A stretch of 64,000 bases of DNA, taken from Haliclona indistincta (taxonomy: Eukaryota > Porifera > Demospongiae > Haplosclerida > Chalinidae). Numbering within the stretch: the stretch's first letter is position 1; each line of letters starts with the position of its first letter. The stretch lies in contig OZ024786.1 of the NCBI GenBank assembly GCA_964017065.1, positions 271,487 to 335,486 on the forward strand, read 5' to 3'. The notes beneath the pieces were generated by a model. It saw only the letters and a list, made by a program, of their open reading frames with translations, was not told where the DNA came from and made no database searches. Of this stretch, positions 10,216-21,930 are shown piece by piece. The position numbers and the translations under genes are program-made.

Positions 10216-11728
10216 TTAGTGTGCGCTCAAGTACTGGACAAGTGCATCCCTAATTTCTGCTGATTCGGTTGTAGTGTTCTGGCTGGTTGTAGTTGAAGTA
10301 GGCTGCGTTTGGCTGCATGTGGTGGAAGCATCACTTTCAAGCCATGAATCAACGAAATGATTGCCGGCGTGAATTTCACACACATTGTGCAATATGCAAC
10401 ATGCAACAACAACATTTGGAACATGGTGAGCTTCCATATCGTTTTGCTTCATCAGCCTTCTCCATCTAGCCTTCAATCGTCCAAACGCATTTTCTGACAC
10501 AATCCGAGCACGAGATAACCTATAGTTGAAATTTTTTTGGTTGTCCGTCAGAGTAGTAGCATAGGGAAATGGTTTCATAAGCCAAGAACTCAATGGGTAT
10601 GCAGAATCTCCCACAAGGAAAGGGAAGACAGTTTTGCCCAATATCACACGGCTGCATGAGTTCAAAATTTCCTTATCTTGAGCTTTTTGATATAACGAAG
10701 AGTTCGCAAAGACTCTAGCATCATGAACGCTTCCAGGCCAGCCAACATTAATATCCCTGAAAAGGTATTCATGATCTACCACTGCCTGCAATATCATAGA
10801 ATACCAACCTTTACGGTTGTAAAAATCCGTGTGATTTAAAGCAGGTGGTCGAACAGGAATGTGACTGCCGTCTATCGCACCTGCACATTGTACCATGTTC
10901 CATTTTTCCTCAAATCCTTTAACTGTTTTTTCTAAATCTTCACCGTTTGGGAATTTAATGTATTGGTCGAGCAATACAGTAACAATGGCAGCACAAGTAT
11001 CATGTACGATTACACATACAGTGCACCTTGCCACGCCAAAAAGATGTCCGATGGTACGGTATTCCGCACACGTGGACAGGCACCAAAGAGTTATTGCTAA
11101 TCGGTGTTCAACACTTATGGGTTCTCGGAGCCGTGTGCTTTTACGTTGGATCCATGGCCTCAATTGTGTGCATAGATAATCGAATGTTTCTCGATTCATC
11201 CTAAAGTTTTCAATCCAATTTTCTTGTGTGAACGTCACCAATACAATGTGATTCCAAAAGTACATAGACCTGTATGTTGTGCAGGTAATTGCATAATAAT
11301 ATTTATGTAGTCACACTGAGTTATTCAAGCTCATGCATGCTGAGATAATACAAGATGCTGATTGTATACAAGACAAGCCACAAAACAAGCTCATGTAAGC
11401 AACACTACAAGCCGGTATTTAAAGGCTCGGAATATCGTTAAAATTCCTATTATTGAGGTACAGCTTACCTTGGAACAGTCCACAAGGTACGTGGAGCAGG
11501 AGCAAAACTGGCTGCAACTGCTATCGCTGTAAGCAGCACCAATACAACTCTCCTGCGAGACCTCCGCCGCCTGAGTTCATTCAGTCTCCTTCGAGAAGCT
11601 GCCAGTCTCCCTGTCAATGAGCTCTGAGAAGAGCTAGGAGACAGCAACGCTGTTGCAGCAAGCACTCCACAAAGGTACGGGTTGGTCGCCATTCGCAAAT
11701 CGATCGCTACTAACCGCCTAAAACGCAT
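10216..11728 (-). CDS. Harbinger 1 nuclease (DDE transposase)
   Basis: The exons are 11728-11469 and 11269-10216 on the minus strand, with a GT-AG intron of 199 bases, giving 437 residues (425 if the second ATG, 11692, is used). The domain is DDE_Tnp_4. The three catalytic acids are visible in GAIDGSHIPV (Asp), VGDSAYPLSSWL (Asp) and SENAFGRLKARWR (Glu). The N-terminal exon is Arg-rich, as in other Harbinger nucleases, and the splice restores the family motif around TFTQENWIENFRM. It cuts and rejoins DNA at TWA targets. Both genes of this element appear unbroken, so it may be, or recently was, active. Confidence 0.88.
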
Positions 11729-11893
11729 ACTACCACGTGATTGGATTGCGTAATCCCCGCCCCCTCGTGAATAGTTCTAGCACGGTTGCAGAACTCGCAG
11801 TGTAAACGCGAGCCAGCACGCATTCTCAGCACGGTTCTCGAACTGTGCTGGCCTGGCACGGTTTAGTTGTGCGAGTGTAAACACGGTATTATA

Positions 11894-12338
11894 CTGCCAA
11901 GGAAATCACCCTTCAAACTCATGTACTGTTGTCACACAACCTGATGCACGTAAGCAGATACTGCAAAAGGCTGGAAGGTGTTTCATTTGCCTGCGAAAGG
12001 GGCATGTAAGTCGAGCATGTAAATTTCGGAAATCTTGTCCTAAATGCAATGGTCGACATCACATCAGTATCTGCTCGTACGGAACTCAACCCCCTAAGCA
12101 TCCTGCTCAACCTGAACCTACCGAAACCGAACCAGGAAAGACGAGTACTCCATCAGATCCATCTTCACGACCGCCTAAACAAGATTCCGGTCTCAACTTC
12201 AAGGCGCCTGCGTTCAAACACCGCACAACCAATCTTTGGATTAACTCAGATCAAGTCGTACTTCTTCAAACAGCACAGACTCGAAGCCTTCAATCCAAGC
12301 TCCCACAAGCATTCACAACTAGTAAGAATTGTCCTTGA
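11894..12338 (+). pseudogene. BEL/Pao gag, finger region, and start of pol
   Basis: This continues gag beyond Harbinger 1 with two cysteine-rich fingers (CX2CX4HX4C type, then CPKCNGRHHISIC) and a Pro/Glu-rich linker. The frame ends at 12338. The protease is encoded one frame away from about 12318 onward, so a single-base indel (not an evident programmed shift site) separates gag/linker from the protease here. Confidence 0.75.
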
Positions 12339-13087
12339 CAGTGGAAGCCAAAGATCTTACGTGACGGATAGAGTCGCCAGAAGGCTCTCACTCAAATCAG
12401 ATGGTAAACAATCAATGACGGTGATGACATTCGGGTCAAGTGTTGAACAATCCCACGTTAGTAGTCTAGTAAAACTCGACATCGCCTTGAAGAATGGTCA
12501 GACGGAGCAGCTAAACCTTCTCACAGTTCCTCTTATTTGCGAGCCTATTTCAAGCCAACCTGTTACTCTTTGTCAGGATACCTTTGACCACATCGTGGAT
12601 CTAGACCTGGCTGACCCTGTTGACGGCTGCTCACAACTAGATGTTGATATTTTGATCGGATCAGACCAGTACTGGAGTCTTGCTACAGGGAAGACGCTAC
12701 GTGGATCTAAAGGACCCACTGCAATTGAGACAAGACTGGGCTGGGTATTGTCTGGACCTGCACCGACTAATGGGTTATCTCATCACTCCTTCCTGACTAC
12801 AACTCACGTTCTCAAGATTGGTTCGCCAACGCTCAGTAACGAACAAGACTCGCTAGAAGAGCTACTACAATCATTCTGGGACTTTGAGTCCATAGGAATC
12901 ACTGGCAGAGAGAAAACACTCTACGATGACTTCTGCGACACCGTCACAACCCGAGATGGTCGATACGAGGTATCACTACCCTGGATGGAGACTCATAGAC
13001 CTCTTCCTGACAACTATCTACTGAGTTTCAAGAGATTGCAGAGTCTACTGCGTCGCCTACGTCAGAGTCCAGACTTGCTACACCAGT
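12318..13087 (+). pseudogene. BEL/Pao pol: aspartic protease region (DUF1758-like)
   Basis: An aspartic protease motif, IVLDSGSQRSYV, sits at about 12328-12363 and is followed by the usual BEL/Pao segment up to ETRLGWVLSGP (about 12729-12761). The enzyme would cut the Gag-Pol polyprotein. The frame breaks at about 13085, just before the reverse transcriptase region, where the next domain continues in another frame. Confidence 0.8.
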
Positions 13088-14475
13088 TAGTATGACAACG
13101 TCATCAAGGATCAGCTCAAACAAGGTATCATAGAGCCATGCACTAGTAATGATTCCAAATTGGGTACATGCCACTACCTCCCACACCATGCGGTAGTGCG
13201 TCAAGATAAATCCACCACCAAATTGCGAATAGTGTATGATGCTTCTGCAAGAGCTGCAAACATGCCTGCCTTGAACAACTGCTTAAAAAAGGGTCCCAAG
13301 TTTCATCAATTTGTGTTCGATATCCTGTTGCGCTTCCGCAAATTCAAGGTAGCCCTCACAGCTGATCTCGAAAAGGCATTTTTTGCAAATTTCTGTAACT
13401 GAACACGACCGTGACTACCTTCGCTTCCTTTGGGTAGAAGATGCTACCAAGGTAAATTCAGAGATCAAGATGTACCGGTTTGCCAGGGTAGTATTTGGTC
13501 TATCTCCCAGTCCCTTTTTACTAAATGCAACAATCAAGCATCACTTAGAAGGGTATCTGTGCTCTCATCCGGAGATTTCCCGCCTACTTGAATCCATCTA
13601 TGTAGACGATATTATAACAGGTGCTGAAACAGAAGATGAGGCCTTTCAGCTGTACCGAAGTTCCAAGATGATCTTTCAAGATGCATCATTCAATCTTCGG
13701 AAGTTTTGCACTAACTCCACCAAGTTGCAGCAAAGAATTGACCTACTTGAGAAGCCACAAGATTTGACCTTATCGCAAGCCGTCAATGAAGTTCAATGTC
13801 TTGACGAGACGTATGTCGAGTCTACTCTGGGAGAAACACTCAGCGTAGGACCTGATGACCAGAAGGTACTGGGCATGTGCTGGAGACCAAGTGAAGACAC
13901 ATTGTTGTTTGATATTTCAGCAATCCGTGAGGTCACTGAAAGGTGGCAACCAACGAAACGCAATGTTATCAGCATCATCGGCAGATTCTACGACCCCCTG
14001 GGATTTCTCTCTCCTGTGATCATACAATTTAAAATATTCTTCCAGCAAGTTTGACGCAGCGAGATCGGCTGGGATCAACCACTCACCTCAAAGCTAGCCC
14101 AACAATGGTGTTTACTGATCAGTTATCTCAACAACGACACACCAATATCCATTCCCAGGAACTACACTTGTTATACTACTAACGAGATCACCTCCCGCTC
14201 TCTTTGTGGGTTCTGCGATGCATCAAACAAGGCTTACGCAGCTGTCATCTACCTCGTCTCTGGTACTCAACTAACTGCAAACGTCAGTTTTGTGGCTGCA
14301 AAGACTAGAGTGACTCCACTTCAAACGGTGACAATACCACGCCTTGAACTGCTATCAGCCTTACTTCTTACCCGATTGATGACCACAGTAGTCAACAGCC
14401 TTCAGTTCTCAGAAATTGATATAAAGTGCTTCACAGATTCACAAGTAGCATTGTATTGGATTCAAGGTACGGGAA
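13088..14475 (+). pseudogene. BEL/Pao pol: reverse transcriptase and RNase H (broken)
   Basis: The reverse transcriptase fingers and palm are recognisable (LRIVYDASAR, ADLEKAF, FGLSPSPFLLNA, and the catalytic YVDD at about 13600). A frameshift at about 13380 falls in the first catalytic motif, and an in-frame TGA at 14052-14054 separates it from the connection/RNase H part. The RNase H part has CGFCDASNKAYAAVIY and CFTDSQVALYWI with its acidic residues. Another frameshift at about 14470 leads to the integrase frame. With at least three lesions this enzyme cannot be made. Confidence 0.85.
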
Positions 14476-16175
14476 ACCTTTTGTCCAAAATCGTGTTGCT
14501 GAGATAAGAGAAAAGCTTCCACCTAGCCTTTGGAACCATTGTCCAGGAATAGAAAATCCTGCCGACCTGCCATCAAGAGGTACTTCATTATCTGAACTGT
14601 CTACTAGTGAATTATGGAAACATGGCCCAGACTGGTTACCAGAGGTAGCGCTTACTAATCAAGGAGGTCACGAAGCTTCACCCCAAGACATGCCAGTGGA
14701 GTGTACGCCAGAACTGAAGGTTAGCACACACAATCTACTCACAACAACCTCACAGCCATTGATCAGTAAAGTCATAGACTGTGAGAACTATGGAAGTCTC
14801 TTACGACTTGTTAGAACAACCGCTCAAGTCCTACGCGCTGTGAAAAGATTCAAGAGAGAGCATATCCCAAAGCCCACCCATCCTACCCTACTGACCACGG
14901 CTGAGTTATCAGACGCTGAAAGATTATGGATCTCTGAAGCCCAGCGTACGCTCACCAACAGCAAGAATTTCAATTCTTGGCGGACAGAATTTGGTATCTT
15001 CCTTGACGATGATGGTCTTTTCCGTTGTGGTGGACGACTGACTAATGCAAACATATTATCGTATTCAGCCAAACATCCAGTGTTTCTACCTCAAGACCAT
15101 CACTTCACCGTGCTAATTGTTAAGGATGCTCACCATCGAGTAGGACATGACGGCGTCAAGGAGACACTAACTGAGATCAGAAGGAAATTCTGGGTGGTGA
15201 AAGGAAGAAGTCTAGTAAGTCGTATCATCCATCATTGTGTCCTTTGCAGAAGGTTTGAAGGAAGACACTTTCAAGTACCACCAGCCCCGCCACTACCAGC
15301 TTTTCGAGTTACAGAAGACCCTCCCTTCTCGTACACTGGTGTTGATTTTGCTGGCCCACTTTATGTTCGCACCTTTGGACTCATGAAATCAAACAAGGTC
15401 TGGATCTGCCTCTTCACATGCCTGGTAACGCGTGCAGTACACCTCGACATAGTGACTGATTTGACAACCGAGACATTCATGCGATGCTTGAAGCGGTTTG
15501 CTGGTCGGAGGGGTCTGCCACGAATGTTCTTGTCTGACAACGGTAAGACTTTCAAAGCAGCAGCTCAGTTCATCGACACTGTGTTTAAAGATGCGACAGT
15601 CCAGGAATACCTAGCCGGGCAAGGTGTCGAGTGGAAATTCAACATTGAGAAGACACCATGGTGGGGCGGAGCATTTGAAAGATTAGTGAAGTCCACAAAG
15701 CGTTGCTTGAGGAAGATGGTGAGACGCTCCAAGTTGTCATTTGATGAACTACAAACTCTTCTTGTTGAGGTGGAAGCGATAATTAATTCTCGACCACTCT
15801 CGTACGTTTCTGCCACTGACATTGAAGAACCGCTCACTCCATCACACTTATTAATGGGCAGAAGAGTACTCAGCTTACCAGATAATCTTGGGCATGCAGT
15901 TGACCTTGATTATGAAGATTTCAACCCGCTCACATCAACTCAACTTGAAACACGACTGAAACGCCTGAATGAATCCTTGAACTATTTCTGGACACGCTGG
16001 CGCGATGAATATCTGGCCGAACTACGGGACACTCATCGTCAACACATAAGCAGTACTTCACAACCAAAGATCTCTGAAGGTGACATTGTAGTGATTCACG
16101 ATGAGGACTTACCTAGAGGATTTTGGAAGTTTGGTAGAGTGAAGAGCCTTATCGTGGGTCGAGACAAGCAGATCA
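14476..16175 (+). pseudogene. BEL/Pao pol: integrase and start of DUF5641
   Basis: A long open stretch with a zinc-finger-like N-terminus (HRVGHDGVKET ... HHCVLCRR). The DDE core follows, with catalytic acids in GVDFAGPL (Asp), FLSDNGKTF (Asp) and GGAFERLVKSTK (Glu). The start of DUF5641 comes next, marked by LTPSHLLMGRRV and DLPRGFWKFGRVKSL. The integrase would join the cDNA to host DNA. The frame is cut at 16176 by the second Harbinger-type element and resumes at 21931 in the same frame. Confidence 0.9.
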
Positions 16176-16281
16176 GGGCTCGGTCACACTGCGATAACGA
16201 CAACGACAATTTTGGCGTTAACGTACGTTCGCGCGCCGCGCACGATTGTGTGCTAGCGAACACGTGCGCTCAAACTCAAAG

Positions 16282-18155
16282 ATGGATCCCGGGCTGCTGT
16301 TTACTGTGTCATGCGTCATGTCCTCTACTGCTTCGCTACTGGATATAACACAGCATTCAAGCCACTCGAAAACACGTCTCCATCTCCCGAAGCGCCTCTC
16401 CGGCTCAGCTGCTCGACGTCGGCGAAACACGGCAGGCCTCATCGTTCTGTTGTTGCCTGAGTTTCAAAAGTTGGTCAGTTCTTTTCGAAGCCCACGGCGT
16501 TTTTGGGCAGCACCAAGAGGTAAAGGATTTTGGGAGAATGAAGTGAAGTGGAACTGGGTGAACATGGGAGAGCAATTTCCCGATTATGAAGAAGCACAGT
16601 ACATCAACCATTACAGAATGACCAAGGGGACATTTCAGTTTCTTTGTGAGAGGTATGGAAAAATGCTAAAAAAGCAAACAACTCGGCTGCGCCAACCTAT
16701 TCCCTACCCAAAAAGGCTTGCAATAGTCATACACTGGATGGCTCATTGTCTTACCTTTACACAATTGGCAGCATTGTATGCTATTGCTAAGTCTACTGCT
16801 ATAGCAATTGTACATGAAGGGATCACTGTATTGCATAAAGAACTTGTACCTGAATCAATTAGACTCCCCACTGGTTCTGAGTTTGACCAGGTTATGTACG
16901 ATTTTAAGTCTCTGTGTGGGTTGCCTCTTTGCGCTGGTGCACTGGATGGAACATTCACGAGGATACGGAAGCCATCGGTATTAATTTTGGTGACACATAC
17001 TACTGTTACAAACGCTTCACTGCCATCATTGTACTAGGTTGTGTTGATGCTCGTGGGGTGTTCACTTATGTTAATTCTGGTAGACCAGGCTCTGTAGGAG
17101 ATTCATATACCTTCAGGCACTGCTTACTCGGCAAGAAGATACGAGACAAAGAATGGCTCAATAATGATCCCAAAAGAATAGAAGGAGTAGATGTACAGCC
17201 CTACATAGTTGCAGACTCAGCGTTCCGTCTTTCCAGTAGTGTTATGAAGTGTTTCGATGAATCTCATGGTATACTAAGTCGTCGTAAACGGAGCTTCAAC
17301 TATGCTTTAATTCGTACCCGTCGTGTTGTAGAACAGGCATTTGGGCGTTTGAAAGGGAGATGGAAGATAATGGATGGATGCAATCTGAATGACCCAACAT
17401 TTGCTAGTCGTGTTGCGGTAGTGTGTTGTGCCCTTCACAATGTTTGTGAGAGATATCAATGCCCCTTAGTCTCGCGGGCCAGACGTTCTGGGGGAACGTC
17501 TGGTCACTAAGGCCAGGTTTCTGTGAGCGACGCCAACATTCCGGCGCGCCCTCATAAGCAATCAATTGCGTGGGTTTTCACGTGACTACGGGGCGCGATT
17601 GCGCATGAAGCTGTTTACAGAGCTTTTTAGCTGACAAAACTGGCGTGTTTGTTGTGAAAAGTCCCACAAGCGACGGCTAATGCCTGCTACTCGTTGTTCT
17701 CGATGCTGCTGACGGTATATTCTACGTGATTCATGTTCGCAAGCAATGGTTCTCTTGTTGAATCGTGACTGCTCCAGCGATCATGACTCGCGAGTTATAG
17801 CTAACCAGGTTGGTATTGCTCTAGGAAGAGTTTTAGCATGCTAGAAGCCTGTTAACATGCTACACGCTTGCTAACTAGACTAGTGACGTCGACTAAAGCA
17901 CGTGATTTCAAACGTGACGTGTCGTTTGATTACATTCCATTGTGCCACGAATACCTGGCCTTAGTGACCAGACGTTCCCCAGAACGTCTGGCCCGCGAGA
18001 CTAAATGCCCCTTTGAGAGTTCTTGGTTGCCTAACAGTAGTGCATACACTGATCGTGGAGCAACTACATCTCAAAAATCTCCTAGTGTACAATCAGCATT
18101 AATCAGAGATGCTCTTTCAAAGTATGTACATCGCACCCACCCTGCTCCTCACTAA
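16282..18155 (+). pseudogene. Harbinger 2 nuclease, broken by a frameshift and an insertion
   Basis: A DDE_Tnp_4 nuclease reads from about 16282 with an Arg-rich N-terminus and the first catalytic Asp in CAGALDGTFTRIRKP. The frame shifts near 16978-16990 and continues at 16990-17466 with YVNSGRPGSVGDSYTF, the second Asp (IVADSAFRLSS) and the catalytic Glu (VEQAFGRLKGRWK). It is then interrupted at 17467-18003 by an inverted-repeat element and resumes to the stop at 18155. The missing frame and the insertion make it non-functional. Its closest relative in the window is the Harbinger 1 nuclease, but the two are clearly different lineages. Confidence 0.85.
17467..18003. mobile_element. Non-autonomous inverted-repeat element with 9-base target duplication
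   Basis: It starts TAGTCTCGCGGGCCAGACG, ends with the inverted copy, and has inverted repeats of about 50 bases. The target AATGCCCCT is present on both sides (17458-17466, 18004-18012). A 9-base duplication fits Mutator-like elements. The element (537 bases) contains no transposase and lies inside the Harbinger 2 nuclease gene. The end sequence resembles that of 50562-51135. Confidence 0.8.
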
Positions 18156-18248
18156 CATTCGCTTAATTGTAACTCATAATCAATAACATTGTAATAATAA
18201 TACTTGTTGTTATTATTAAATCAGAATTGATAATTACGTTTTGTAGTG

Positions 18249-19136
18249 CTAGCTATTATAGCTAGAATTATTATTAGTCTTTTTTCTGGTCAAACAGCAT
18301 TTTGAAGAGCTGCGCTTGGAAATCTGATTTTGCTGACTCATCTGCTGCTGAAACAGCTGCGAGGACTGCTGCAGTCGTTGTGACGTCTCAGATTCAAATC
18401 TGAGACGGTCTTGTTCAAGCTTCGCTTGAAATTCTAGAGCTTCTTCTTGCATTTTCTTCTCGTGTTGAATCTGGGACTCCTGTGATGACTGCTGAATAGC
18501 AGTGAATGCCGCCAAGAATTCAGACTGAGATCCAGCACTTTTTTGTTTATTAATTGCACGAGAGACCTTTCCCTTTTTCTTCTTCTCCACAGGAGGCAAA
18601 ACAAACTCGTTATCAGAATCTACATCATCATCTTCATCTTCAGAGCACAATATGTACCTATCTCCTGGTGACTCTGGAGTTGCTGGTGTAGCAGGTGAAG
18701 GTGCTGATGACGAAGAAGGTGTTGATGACGAAGATAATGTTGGTGTAGATGATGAGGAAGGTGTTGATGATGAAGACTCTGGTGTCGCTGCAGGAGATGT
18801 CTGAAGAGAGATGGTATCCTCAACTGATGTGGATGCTCCAAGAGATGGATGGTTCTTAAAGCAGTGGTAGAATACACCAAAGTTGGGCCAGACTGATTTA
18901 GCAGCTTCCAGGTCGAGTTCAATGTCTTGGTCATCCAACTTTTTCCCAGTCCTCCGATAAGTTGAGTAGAACTGCTTCCCTTTTCGAAGGATAGAGTCTA
19001 TCTTATTGTGCACATCTTTACTGTATAATTCGACTCCGCTTCTGTTAACAACTCGTTTAGCCTCGTTGTTGCCTGCATCTCTCTCTTCTTCCTTGTCAGC
19101 ATCAGTCCGTCCGTCTCTACTAGTACATCTGTCCAT
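18249..19136 (-). CDS. Harbinger 2 accessory protein (putative DNA-binding)
   Basis: An open frame of 295 residues, convergent with the nuclease, as in other Harbinger elements. Residues about 30-105 (from VELYSKDVHNKIDSILRKG to WPNFGVFYHCF) are rich in charged and aromatic residues and may correspond to the MYB/SANT-like partner protein. A Ser/Thr/Pro-rich segment (about 120-170), an acidic block (EDEDDDVDSDNE), a KKKKGK basic patch and a Gln-rich coiled coil at the C-terminus follow. The arrangement parallels the partner protein of Harbinger 1, though I see no clear sequence match to it. The extreme C-terminus may be changed by splicing. Confidence 0.6.
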   Translation of the reverse strand: MDRCTSRDGRTDADKEEERDAGNNEAKRVVNRSGVELYSKDVHNKIDSILRKGKQFYSTYRRTGKKLDDQDIELDLEAAKSVWPNFGVFYHCFKNHPSLGASTSVEDTISLQTSPAATPESSSSTPSSSSTPTLSSSSTPSSSSAPSPATPATPESPGDRYILCSEDEDDDVDSDNEFVLPPVEKKKKGKVSRAINKQKSAGSQSEFLAAFTAIQQSSQESQIQHEKKMQEEALEFQAKLEQDRLRFESETSQRLQQSSQLFQQQMSQQNQISKRSSSKCCLTRKKTNNNSSYNS

Positions 19137-20105
19137 ATCTAGGGATTACAGACTCGATGCGCATGCGCATAATCCATTCTGTATTGGAACAATGGTAGTG
19201 TCGAGTCGTCTCAGCAAAACGATTGTTGCTGGATGTAGAAACAACGTATGCAATCGACTTATACTTTATTCGAAAGGTCTTGAGCAGGTCTGTCTCGTTG
19301 TTACACTTTCGTGTTCACTGCATAAATGTTTATACACATAAAAATTGTTATATTCGGTGTGTTTTGCGTACAGTATGAATCAGATCAGATACGATCGTCG
19401 ACGTGGCAGAGATGGATTTAGCCGAGACATTGCCCGTTACTAGTGTGACTGGTTTCCGTGCACCAAGTCCTCTCTTCAAGCACCATTGGAAATCATGGAC
19501 GGGACCGATCTTGAACAGCAAAAATCCAAGCATTCAGCATATCAGAGACAGCTACATACCTCTAAACGTTTGCTGTAATATGTAGAAGCATCAATACTGA
19601 ATTTTAAGCTGTCAAAATATTTTTGATGTATAATATTATTCAGTTTATTTGCAGTAGTTAGTGCAATACAATTCACATTGGTTCAAGTACGTTAGTGCAG
19701 TTTTGTACTTCTGAACTGCTTGTAAGAATGTCTATTTTATTGTGAAAACAACGAGACATAAGCCACTGTAATCGGTTGGGTAGAATTCGAGATACAGCTT
19801 GTCGAGATGACCAGCTCCACCCACTAAACGTGGTTTCAGAATACCGTTTTTCTTATTAGAACGTGTCAGAAAAATATTGCCAAATAGGAAACTTGCTGCG
19901 CTTGTATCTCTGTTTCTGCAGAACGGATTTTGCTGAAGAAAGTATCGTTCGGATCGCAAAAGGCAGGCGAAACTGATAAAAACATCTAGAAACGTTGGTG
20001 TTTAAAATTGTATTTTCTTCTGGAATCGCTACCATATCTCAATCAGTCTTCTCTCCGCTTCGGGATCCCATCGGGTCCTGGTACGCTTAGCTTGATTTGG
20101 CCATA
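19137..20105. other. Harbinger 2 internal non-coding part
   Basis: No frame with recognisable features. The frames at 19348-19585 are short and overlap on both strands. Confidence 0.5.
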
Positions 20106-21367
20106 GGCGGCGTTTACACTACGCCGATTGGCTGAAAAACGTTTCAAATAGTACTGATGCGCTTTCTGTTTACACGGGAAAATCGTCACGCGGTTAAGGG
20201 GGCGGGTACACGTATTTTTGCCGTTTTGTACAGTTTTTAAAATATGCATAAAACGCTTATTTCTAAAGCTTTGCTAAAGAACTAAAGTTTTAATGAAATA
20301 TAACACATCAGTGCATGTTTAGCGCGATTTTGTCCAGGTACAGATTTGTATGTGCATAGTTATCATACATTTTAAGAATATTATGATTTAACGTTTTCTT
20401 TCTACAGGAAATGTTTGCAGATGCTGAAATTTCGCCAGTAGCAATAGATTACCTATGTCCAAAAACGGTTGGATGGATTTGGCGTGCAGTTGCGCTGAAG
20501 CATTTTTGTCGCTATAATAGCTATTATTTTGTTTTACTTGCAACTGTTAGCATTCATATAATACAAACTCTGTAAGATCGGGCCAAACGGATCCAACCGA
20601 TTGTGGTACACATACTTATGATGCTGCAGCCAGACTTTTGATAGCTAAAACTGTTGCAAACGAAAGTAAAACGTAAAATATGTAGCGTGTGTAAAGCTGA
20701 GTTAATTTCTGTGGTTTGTGGTCGTGCGCCGCAAGATGTGACGTCAGCGTTGCAATCACGTGATACAAGAATACATGTCTGAGCCCATGGCTATAGCTAA
20801 GTGACGCAATTCTACGCAGAGGCTGCGTTTACACTAGCGCATTTTTGTGGTGACCACAGATTATGAATATTATGCATATTAATTAGCGTACCCGCCACCT
20901 TAAATCAAAACGATTGCATTTACTTGTGCAGGCGTGGTTATCTGGACACGTGATCATAATGGCGAGTAGTAAGCGTGGACGCTCTCGTGGTGGAGGAACA
21001 ACCAAGAAAACCAAGGAAAGGACTCTAGAGGACCATCAGGACGCTAGAGAGGAACAACAGTACAGTAGCAGTATAGGGATCCATTTTGCTGCAAGCTTTG
21101 TCACGTGACAAGTCACGCGACGACCCCCGTATCCAGTATTCTGGAAACGATTTTGCTGTTTACACGAGGAAAATCGAGGAAAACGCTCGATCTGAAACGC
21201 CGCCGTATTCAGTTCACCTTTTTTGCAGCCGACAACATGTTTGCGGATACATGTTTGCGTTTTTCACTGGATTAGTGTAAACAGACGGCCTAAACGGAAA
21301 CTAGTAGTCGGATAAGCAGCAATATCTGAAACGTTTTTCAGCCAATCGGCGTAGTGTAAACGCCGCC
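20106..21367. mobile_element. Inverted-repeat element with Harbinger-like ends nested in Harbinger 2
   Basis: The ends GGCGGCGTTTACACTACGCC and their complement extend as inverted repeats for about 45 bases. The flanks read ATA on the left and TTA on the right, a three-base TWA duplication with one mismatch. Secondary inverted blocks inside (CTGTTTACAC near 20168, 21160 and 21275) suggest older nested copies. A short frame at 20959-21108 starts MASSKRGRSRGGG and may be a relic of a partner-protein gene. No nuclease is present. Confidence 0.65.
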
Positions 21368-21927
21368 TTAGGCTCATCGTGTGTTGTCCCGATCTCAGTC
21401 GCTGTCGATGTCGTGCAGTAGTCGTTCACGTGGCTTGTTCTCCAGCGACAGCGTCTGCAATACGTCAATACCACGATAGCATTTATGACAGAGATATCCG
21501 GAAAATTTCACCTTCGTGGGGGCGTGGTATGATGGCGTACTCGATCGATCGCGTAGGTGAAACGAGGTGGAATAGATCTAGCTAGCTAGTGGCCGTGTTT
21601 CTCAGTTCACCCAAAGCTGTTTAATCTTCGACGGCATTGTCGTTTATCCTAGCGTTTCGCAGCCAATTTCAAACAACTTGGGACGCATGGCCGCAATCAC
21701 TGAGCCCGAGACTTGAGCAACAGGATTGTATGCCGAGGCAAGTGAGATCCCACGAACAATGTTAGATGTTCGTTGTCCAAGATTGCTCGGCATAGTGGGC
21801 AAAACAACTAGACTAGACAAAACACGTAGCTATGCTAGCCATGACTACGGTACATGTAGTGAATGCATGCTTCCGTACGGCCCGTTCCTGCCGTTATCGT
21901 CAAATTAGTCGCAGTGTGACCGAGGCC
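21368..21927. other. Right end of Harbinger 2, no gene
   Basis: Non-coding; the terminal inverted repeat lies at about 21890-21927. Confidence 0.5.
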
Positions 21928-21930
21928 TTA

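Larger units (their letters stand above)
8867..11890. mobile_element. PIF/Harbinger DNA transposon (Harbinger 1), complete-looking
   Basis: The ends are inverted repeats: TACCGCGTTTACACTTGCAC at the left and the complement of a closely related sequence at the right. The three bases TTA precede the left end. ATA follows the right end, or TTA if the end is placed at 11888; the gag reading frame favours ATA. Three-base TWA-type duplications are the hallmark of this superfamily. Sub-terminal blocks repeat GCACGGTTCGG. The two genes typical of autonomous Harbinger elements are inside, in convergent orientation: a MYB/SANT-like DNA-binding protein and a DDE nuclease. Confidence 0.88.
16176..21927. 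mobile_element. PIF/Harbinger-type DNA transposon (Harbinger 2), damaged
   Basis: The ends are inverted repeats, GGGCTCGGTCACACTGCG and the complement of GGCCTCGGTCACACTGCG. They are flanked by TCA on the left (16173-16175) and TTA on the right (21928-21930), a three-base duplication with one mismatch. Taking out the element plus one copy restores the pol frame, which supports these borders. Inside are a broken DDE_Tnp_4 nuclease on the plus strand, a second protein on the minus strand, a 537-base inserted element and a 1262-base inserted element with Harbinger-like ends. Confidence 0.85.

Noticed and set aside
12310..12340. Programmed frameshift between gag and pol of the BEL/Pao element
   Set aside because: BEL/Pao elements usually have a single gag-pol frame, and several other random frameshifts occur in this copy, so decay is the simpler explanation.
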